Part shown: positions 59,413 to 64,000 of the stretch, in pieces | Layout of the letters: each line of letters begins with the position of its first letter | How positions within the stretch are numbered: position 1 is the first letter of the stretch | Assembly (NCBI RefSeq): GCF_012720115.1 | Contig: NZ_VNWN01000006.1 | Span: forward strand, 62,001 to 126,000 | Direction of reading: 5' to 3' | DNA length: 64,000 bases | Origin: Sneathiella chinensis | GTDB taxonomy: Bacteria; Pseudomonadota; Alphaproteobacteria; Sneathiellales; Sneathiellaceae | Program-made: the position numbers and the translations under genes | The notes under the pieces: generated by a model | What the model was told of the DNA's origin: nothing | Seen by the model: only the letters and a program-made list of their open reading frames with translations | Database searches by the model: none

Positions 59413-61032
59413 ATGAGTGATATTCGGGACTGGGGAGCCTTCGATTACATTATTGTCGGTGCCGGGTCGGCGGGCTGTGTGCTGGCCAACCGGTTGTCGA
59501 AGGACCCGTCCAACCGTGTTCTGCTGTTGGAGGCCGGGGGGCGGGACCGGTATCACTGGATACATATTCCGATCGGGTATCTGTTCTGTATGGGCAACCC
59601 CCGAACCGACTGGATGATGTCAACGGAACCGGAGGCGGGGCTGAACGGCCGGGCGCTTGGCTATCCGCGGGGCAAGGTTCTGGGCGGCTGTTCGTCCATC
59701 AATGGCATGATCTACATGCGCGGGCAGGCGCGGGATTATGACCAGTGGCGGCAGATGGGCAACCCCGGCTGGGGATGGGAGGAGGTCCTTCCCTATTTCA
59801 CGAAATCCGAAAATTATCATGATGGGAACAAGCCCTTGCATGGAACGGGCGGTGAATGGCAGGTGGAAAAACAGCGCCTGTCTTGGGAAATTCTGGACCG
59901 GTTCCGCGATGCAGCCGAGGAAATCGGCATCCCCAAAACCGACGATTTCAACAGCGGCACCAATGAGGGGTCGGGATATTTCGAGGTTAACCAGAAATCG
60001 GGCGTGCGGTGGAATACATCGAAGGCCTTCCTGCATCCGGTGGAGGGGCGGCCCAACCTGACCGTTGTGACCCATGCCCTGACGGAAAGCCTGATCCGGG
60101 ACGGGAAAAGGATCACAGGCGTTCGGTTCCGGGAAAAGGGGCGGCCTTGTACGGCCACGGCCGGGCGCGAGGTTATTCTGGCCGCCGGGGCCGTCAATTC
60201 CCCCAAAATCCTGGAACTGTCCGGGATTGGCCGGCCTGATGTGCTGAAGGAATTCGGGGTTGAAGTGGCCCACGAATTGCCGGGTGTGGGCGAAAATCTT
60301 CAGGATCACCTGCAAATCCGAACGGTGTTTCGGGTCTCCAACGCGATCACCCTGAACGAACAGGCCAACAGCCTGATGGGTAAGGTCAGAATGGGTTTGC
60401 AATATGCCCTGCGCCGGTCCGGGCCGCTATCCATGGCGCCCAGCCAAATGGGGATTTTCACGAAAAGCGACCCCCGGTTGGAAACCCCTGATCTGGAATA
60501 TCATATCCAGCCGCTCAGTACGGACAAGCTGGGCGATCCGCTGCATCCGTTTCCGGCGATCACGGCCTCGGTCTGCAACCTGCGGCCGGAAAGCCGGGGC
60601 AGCATCCATCTGAAATCTGTCGATCCCGCCGCGCCCCCGGCCATTCGCCCCCGCTATCTGACGGCAGAGCAGGACCGAACTGTTGCGGTCAAGAGTATCC
60701 AACTGACCCGCCAGATTATGAAGGCAAAAGCCGTCGTCGCCTATCAGCCCGAAGAAATGCTGCCCGGTGCCCATATCACGGAGGAGGCCGACCTTGTGCG
60801 CGAGGCGGGCAATATCGGCACCACCATTTTTCACCCGGTTGGCACCTGCAAGATGGGGGAGGATGCGATGGCCGTGGTGGATGCCCGTCTCCGGGTTCAT
60901 GGCCTTGCCGGGCTGCGGGTGGTGGATGCGTCGATCATGCCGACCATTACGTCCGGCAATACCAATTCACCGGTGATCATGATCGCCGAAAAGGCAGCGG
61001 ACATGATTTTGGAAGACGCCCGGCAAGCGTGA
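59413..61032 (+). CDS. GMC family oxidoreductase
   Basis: A 539-residue FAD-dependent alcohol dehydrogenase of the choline dehydrogenase-like group. [20 protein letters not shown] is the FAD site, [20 protein letters not shown] the GMC signature 1, and GREVILAAGAVNSPKILELSGIG signature 2 (residues about 253-275). The C-terminus has FHPVGTCKMG and SGNTNSPVIM, the catalytic His and Asn. It lacks the HPSCTCKMG of BetA, so it acts on another alcohol. GGGGAGG precedes the start. Confidence 0.92.
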   Translation: MSDIRDWGAFDYIIVGAGSAGCVLANRLSKDPSNRVLLLEAGGRDRYHWIHIPIGYLFCMGNPRTDWMMSTEPEAGLNGRALGYPRGKVLGGCSSINGMIYMRGQARDYDQWRQMGNPGWGWEEVLPYFTKSENYHDGNKPLHGTGGEWQVEKQRLSWEILDRFRDAAEEIGIPKTDDFNSGTNEGSGYFEVNQKSGVRWNTSKAFLHPVEGRPNLTVVTHALTESLIRDGKRITGVRFREKGRPCTATAGREVILAAGAVNSPKILELSGIGRPDVLKEFGVEVAHELPGVGENLQDHLQIRTVFRVSNAITLNEQANSLMGKVRMGLQYALRRSGPLSMAPSQMGIFTKSDPRLETPDLEYHIQPLSTDKLGDPLHPFPAITASVCNLRPESRGSIHLKSVDPAAPPAIRPRYLTAEQDRTVAVKSIQLTRQIMKAKAVVAYQPEEMLPGAHITEEADLVREAGNIGTTIFHPVGTCKMGEDAMAVVDARLRVHGLAGLRVVDASIMPTITSGNTNSPVIMIAEKAADMILEDARQA

Positions 61033-61175
61033 CAGCGGTCGCACCGATGGACGGAAACAGGGCAGGGGGGCAGTAGACCTTTGACCCGCGTGCACAAACT
61101 GGATACACAGGACAAAATATCGTTGCTGGTTGTGCCGGTTTTTCTGTCCGGCCTGTTTGATCGTGGAAGTGTGAG

Positions 61176-61547
61176 ATGGGACAGAGCGCTGAATGGAAGA
61201 CCTTGCCGGTGGGTGATCTGGCCTATCTGAAGAACCTTGCCGATCATGCCGGTCTTGAAATGGCGCAGGCACTGGTGAGCAGTGCGCCGGACGCCTTTTC
61301 CCATGAAATTGACGTGATCCGCGATGCGATCGAGGCCCATGATCTGGCGCGGGTCCGCTCGGCGGCTCATGCCCTGAAAGGGGCGTGTTATTCCGTCCAA
61401 AGCCGCAAACTGGCCGCCGTGGTGGCGGAGCTTGAAAAGAATGCCGCGGACCCGGATGTCCTTCCAGCCCTTTTCAAGACGGTGGAGCAGGTCGGGGAGG
61501 AGACCCTTCAATGGCTTCGGGAGGTTCTGGAAAAGGACCTCGCCTGA
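61176..61547 (+). CDS. Hpt domain protein (orphan phosphotransfer)
   Basis: A 123-residue four-helix Hpt protein. AHALKGACYSVQSRKLAAVV contains the phospho-accepting His near residue 68 and the conserved Lys-Gly. There is no kinase or receiver next to it. It could connect a hybrid kinase elsewhere to a response regulator, possibly the Rcp1-like receiver in this window, but this is only a possibility. Confidence 0.88.
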   Translation: MGQSAEWKTLPVGDLAYLKNLADHAGLEMAQALVSSAPDAFSHEIDVIRDAIEAHDLARVRSAAHALKGACYSVQSRKLAAVVAELEKNAADPDVLPALFKTVEQVGEETLQWLREVLEKDLA

Positions 61548-61641
61548 AAAGATTTTGAGGATAAGCGACGGGTGATCTAAATCTATAGGAGCAGGAACGT
61601 TCCGCCTTGGACAACAGACGGCATCAAGACGGAGACTGTCC

Positions 61642-62190
61642 ATGAAAATAGAACGAATTCACCATGTGGCGTATCGATGCAGGGATGCGAGGGAGACCGT
61701 TGACTGGTATGTGAAATACCTGAATATGGATTTTATCCTGGCCATTGCAGAGGACCGGGTGCCTTCCACCGGGGAGCCTGATCCCTATATGCATGTGTTT
61801 CTGGATGCGGGAAATGGCAATGTGTTGGCATTTTTCGAGCTTCCCAATTCCCCGGCCATGGGCCGCGATCCCAACACCCCCGGCTGGGTCCAGCATCTGG
61901 CCTTGCAGGTGTCGTCCATGAAAGACCTGATGGAAACCAAGAAACGACTGGAAGAGGATGGCATTCTGGTGATCGGGCCGATCAATCACACCCTGTTCCA
62001 GTCCATTTACTTCTTTGATCCCAATGGGCACCGCCTTGAACTGGCCGCCAATTCAGATACGCCCGAGATGCACGAAAAACTGGACGAGGTGAAATGGGCC
62101 ATGCTGGATGAATGGTCCCAGACAAAACATGCCCCGGCCCATGCCAAATGGATGCATGACGGATCGGTCAAGCCGGTTCTACGGGAATGA
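61642..62190 (+). CDS. VOC (glyoxalase/dioxygenase superfamily) protein
   Basis: A 182-residue vicinal-oxygen-chelate protein. IHHVAYRCRDARETVDWYVKYL is the first betaalphabetabetabeta module; metal-ligand candidates are His near residue 8, Glu in LAFFELPN, His in VQHLALQV and Glu in GHRLELAAN. The set fits a metal-dependent lyase, isomerase or extradiol-like dioxygenase. The C-terminal 40 residues are an extra helical tail. It converges on nagA and overlaps it by 23 bases. Confidence 0.87.
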   Translation: MKIERIHHVAYRCRDARETVDWYVKYLNMDFILAIAEDRVPSTGEPDPYMHVFLDAGNGNVLAFFELPNSPAMGRDPNTPGWVQHLALQVSSMKDLMETKKRLEEDGILVIGPINHTLFQSIYFFDPNGHRLELAANSDTPEMHEKLDEVKWAMLDEWSQTKHAPAHAKWMHDGSVKPVLRE

Positions 62191-63292
62191 CCCTCCGCTC
62201 GCCCTCAGGCATAAACAGGATGTCCGCTGCAAGGCCGGGTTTCAACTGACCGATCTGGTGATCAAGGCCCATGAAGGCCGCGGGGGTGGCGCTGGCCATT
62301 ATCACCGCTTCGGCAAGCGAGGCCTGCAGCATATCACAGGCATTCCAGACGGCTTCGTCCATGGTCAGGCTGGAACCGGCAAGGGTGCCATCCGCCGTGT
62401 GGCAGCGCCCGTTCGACACATGGATTTCCTGCCCGCCAAGGCGGAAGGTTTTCAAGTTTGACCCGGCAGGCGGCATGGCATCGGTCACCAGCATCATGCG
62501 GGAGGCGGATTTCGCGCGGATCGCCGCCTTCAGGGTGGCGGCATGAACATGAAACCCGTCCACGATCAGGCCGCAAAACCCGGCGTCACTTTCAAGGGCA
62601 GCGCCAATCACACCGGGCTCGCGGGACAGAAAGGGCGGCATGGCATTATAGAGATGGGTAAAGCCGGTCAGGCCGGCCTGCATGGCGGCGCGGGTCTGCT
62701 CATAGGTGGCGTTGGTATGGCCCGCCGCGACCGTGGCACCTGCTGCCACAAGGGCGCCGATGAAGTCCGGCGCGGCTTTTTCCGGCGCCAGTGTCACCAG
62801 AACCGCCCCAAGGTCCGGGGCGGAAATCAGATCAATGAATTTTTCCTCGAACGCCCGGATATGGGCGGGGTCATGCACCCCCTTGCGATCCGGGTTCAGG
62901 TAGGGGCCTTCAAAATGCACCCCGCGAATACCGGGAATGCCTTGCTGGCGGGCTTCGCAAATGGCGTCGGCCATGCGCTGCATCACGTCCCAGCAATCGG
63001 TGATCAACGTGGGCAGAAGGGAGGTTGTGCCGTGTTTCCGGTGCGCGTTTGCCACGGTGCGAATGCCATCCGGGTCCGGCCGATCATTCAGAAGGACACC
63101 GCCGCCGCCATTGACCTGAACGTCAAAGAAACCGGGCGCCAGAAAACCGGGTCCGAAATCCTGACAAGGCGTTTCGGCGGGAATGTCCTGCAGGGCAACA
63201 ACATCGGCAATACGCCCACTGGATACCAGAAGGGCGGTGTCTTTCCGCCACTGTCCGTCTTGCAGGATATGCTGTGCGGTCACTGCTTTCAT
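62168..63292 (-). CDS. nagA: N-acetylglucosamine-6-phosphate deacetylase
   Basis: A 374-residue amidohydrolase that converts GlcNAc-6-phosphate to glucosamine-6-phosphate and acetate. HFEGPYLNPDRKGVHDP supplies a metal-binding Glu, AAGHTNATYEQTRAA and FTHLYNAMPPF supply His ligands, and VTDAMPPAG has the catalytic Asp. It overlaps the upstream kinase gene by 4 bases (ATGA), so the two are coupled. Recycling of cell-wall or chitin-derived amino sugar is the likely role. Confidence 0.93.
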   Translation of the reverse strand: MKAVTAQHILQDGQWRKDTALLVSSGRIADVVALQDIPAETPCQDFGPGFLAPGFFDVQVNGGGGVLLNDRPDPDGIRTVANAHRKHGTTSLLPTLITDCWDVMQRMADAICEARQQGIPGIRGVHFEGPYLNPDRKGVHDPAHIRAFEEKFIDLISAPDLGAVLVTLAPEKAAPDFIGALVAAGATVAAGHTNATYEQTRAAMQAGLTGFTHLYNAMPPFLSREPGVIGAALESDAGFCGLIVDGFHVHAATLKAAIRAKSASRMMLVTDAMPPAGSNLKTFRLGGQEIHVSNGRCHTADGTLAGSSLTMDEAVWNACDMLQASLAEAVIMASATPAAFMGLDHQIGQLKPGLAADILFMPEGERRVIPVEPA

Positions 63293-64000
63293 GGGGCATT
63301 CCTTATATTTTCAACATCCCAAAGCCGGTTTTCATACATCCGCTTTGCGCCCTGAAGGGCATCCCCCATCGGCGGCGAGAGCAGGGCGCGGACCTCGGCG
63401 CTCAAAAATGGGGCTATGGGCGCGGCCAACCCGCCAAGATGGCTGATACGCTGGCAGCTCCGGCTTTTAAGGGCCTCAATCATCTGCTCAATATCATCGG
63501 CAATCTGCCCAAGAAGGGTGAGGGCGACCACATCCCGGCGGCGCGCAAAATCGAAGGTGAGCGGGGCCAGCGCGGCAAAATCCGCAGGGGTTGCCGTCTC
63601 GGCCCAAAGATAGGCGGCCTCTGCAGATCCCCCCAGTTCCGCCATGACAGCACGGGTATAGGGGGTGGCGGGCATAATATCTTCTGCCCCTTTAAGGGCG
63701 CGGCGGGCGGCGCTCATGCCAAGGCGGGCACCGCTCCCCTGATCGGAGATTTTCGGCCCCCATCCACCGATGCTGAAAAAAGCCCCTTCCTGCAGGCCAA
63801 AACCACACGACCCGGTGCCGGTAATCAGGATCGCGCCGTCCCCGCCGTCATGGGCGCCCAGCAGCGCGGTTGCCGCATCGGTATGGGCGACAAGATGGCG
63901 GAAGGGGTGGGATAAATCCCGCAAGGTGGTGCGGGCGGCGTCCGTCACCAGACCGGCAATCCCCGCCGACAGGGCAAGATTTTCAAGCGGATAATCCTTA
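63289..64000 (-). CDS. N-acetylglucosamine kinase (BadF/BadG/BcrA/BcrD ATPase family), partial
   Basis: A minus-strand frame open to the right edge, so the N-terminus with the phosphate-1 motif is missing. The visible 237 residues start YPLENLALSAGIAGLVTDAA and contain the ATPase phosphate-2 region GDGAILITGTGSCGFG and the adenosine motif region GGWGPKISDQGSGARLG. This family includes GlcNAc and glucosamine kinases. Coupling to nagA supports phosphorylation of N-acetylglucosamine before deacetylation. Confidence 0.87.
   Translation of the reverse strand, partial: KDYPLENLALSAGIAGLVTDAARTTLRDLSHPFRHLVAHTDAATALLGAHDGGDGAILITGTGSCGFGLQEGAFFSIGGWGPKISDQGSGARLGMSAARRALKGAEDIMPATPYTRAVMAELGGSAEAAYLWAETATPADFAALAPLTFDFARRRDVVALTLLGQIADDIEQMIEALKSRSCQRISHLGGLAAPIAPFLSAEVRALLSPPMGDALQGAKRMYENRLWDVENIRNAP

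Noticed and set aside
1-64000. tRNA, rRNA, CRISPR, prophage, IS element or origin of replication
   Set aside because: I looked for cloverleaf-type segments, repeat-spacer periodicity, transposase or integrase motifs and DnaA-box clusters, and saw none convincing by eye; a tool scan would be needed to exclude small ones.

Overview
The window reads as a chromosomal segment of a free-living, probably marine alphaproteobacterium (Rhodospirillales-like). This placement is an inference from gene content and fairly high G+C: two TRAP transporter operons, CaiB/BaiF CoA-transferases, a bacterial alternative oxidase, a BetI/BetA pair, DUF2478 and paired bacterioferritins. I see no rRNA, tRNA, insertion sequence, integrase, prophage or CRISPR array. 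The region is dense in uptake and catabolic modules, each with its own local regulator.

Layout. 1-0.9 kb: truncated DUF2478-DUF4213 fusion. 1.1-9.6 kb: CoA-transferase, fused 5-oxoprolinase-type hydantoinase, TRAP transporter and MarR-like regulator. 9.7-13.2 kb: ydbH-ynbE-ydbL envelope bridge genes. 13.2-21.8 kb: peptide-type ABC transporter with an N-formylglutamate amidohydrolase, divergent from a LysR regulator and a succinylglutamate desuccinylase/aspartoacylase-like enzyme. 22-26 kb: alternative oxidase, Baeyer-Villiger-type monooxygenase, ArsR regulator and an ArsP-like permease broken by a G7 frameshift. 26-31 kb: two MFS transporters, 3-hydroxybutyrate dehydrogenase, and a TetR/GST pair sharing a 26-bp operator. 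31-33 kb: BenE-type transporter with a cupin-XRE regulator. 33-39 kb: LysR, CoA-transferase, HMG-CoA-lyase-like enzyme and a second TRAP operon. 39-41.7 kb: uracil-DNA glycosylase family protein, Zur-boxed znuA, crotonase. 41.9-44.3 kb: split Aer-type receptor and a hemerythrin with an FNR-type box. 44.3-48.3 kb: betA-betI and a FixL-like sensor kinase with a single-domain receiver. 48.5-55.9 kb: OsmC, MFS, a bacterioferritin pair, aminotransferase, LpxR and a regulator with a degenerate receiver. 56-59.2 kb: SARP-like regulator split by an in-frame amber codon, and a LuxR-type regulator. 59.4-64 kb: GMC oxidoreductase, HPt protein, VOC protein, and nagA with a partial N-acetylglucosamine kinase.

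Two themes stand out. First, several modules act on glutamate-like or N-acylated substrates (5-oxoprolinase, N-formylglutamate amidohydrolase, aspartoacylase-like deacylase), each next to a high-affinity importer. Second, there is a redox/oxygen/iron theme: alternative oxidase, split Aer receptor, hemerythrin under a predicted FNR-type class II promoter, FixL-like kinase, and two bacterioferritins whose heme and ferroxidase residues are complementary. Two genes are interrupted in ways that could be mutation, sequencing error or switching (G7 in the permease, TAG in the SARP-like gene).
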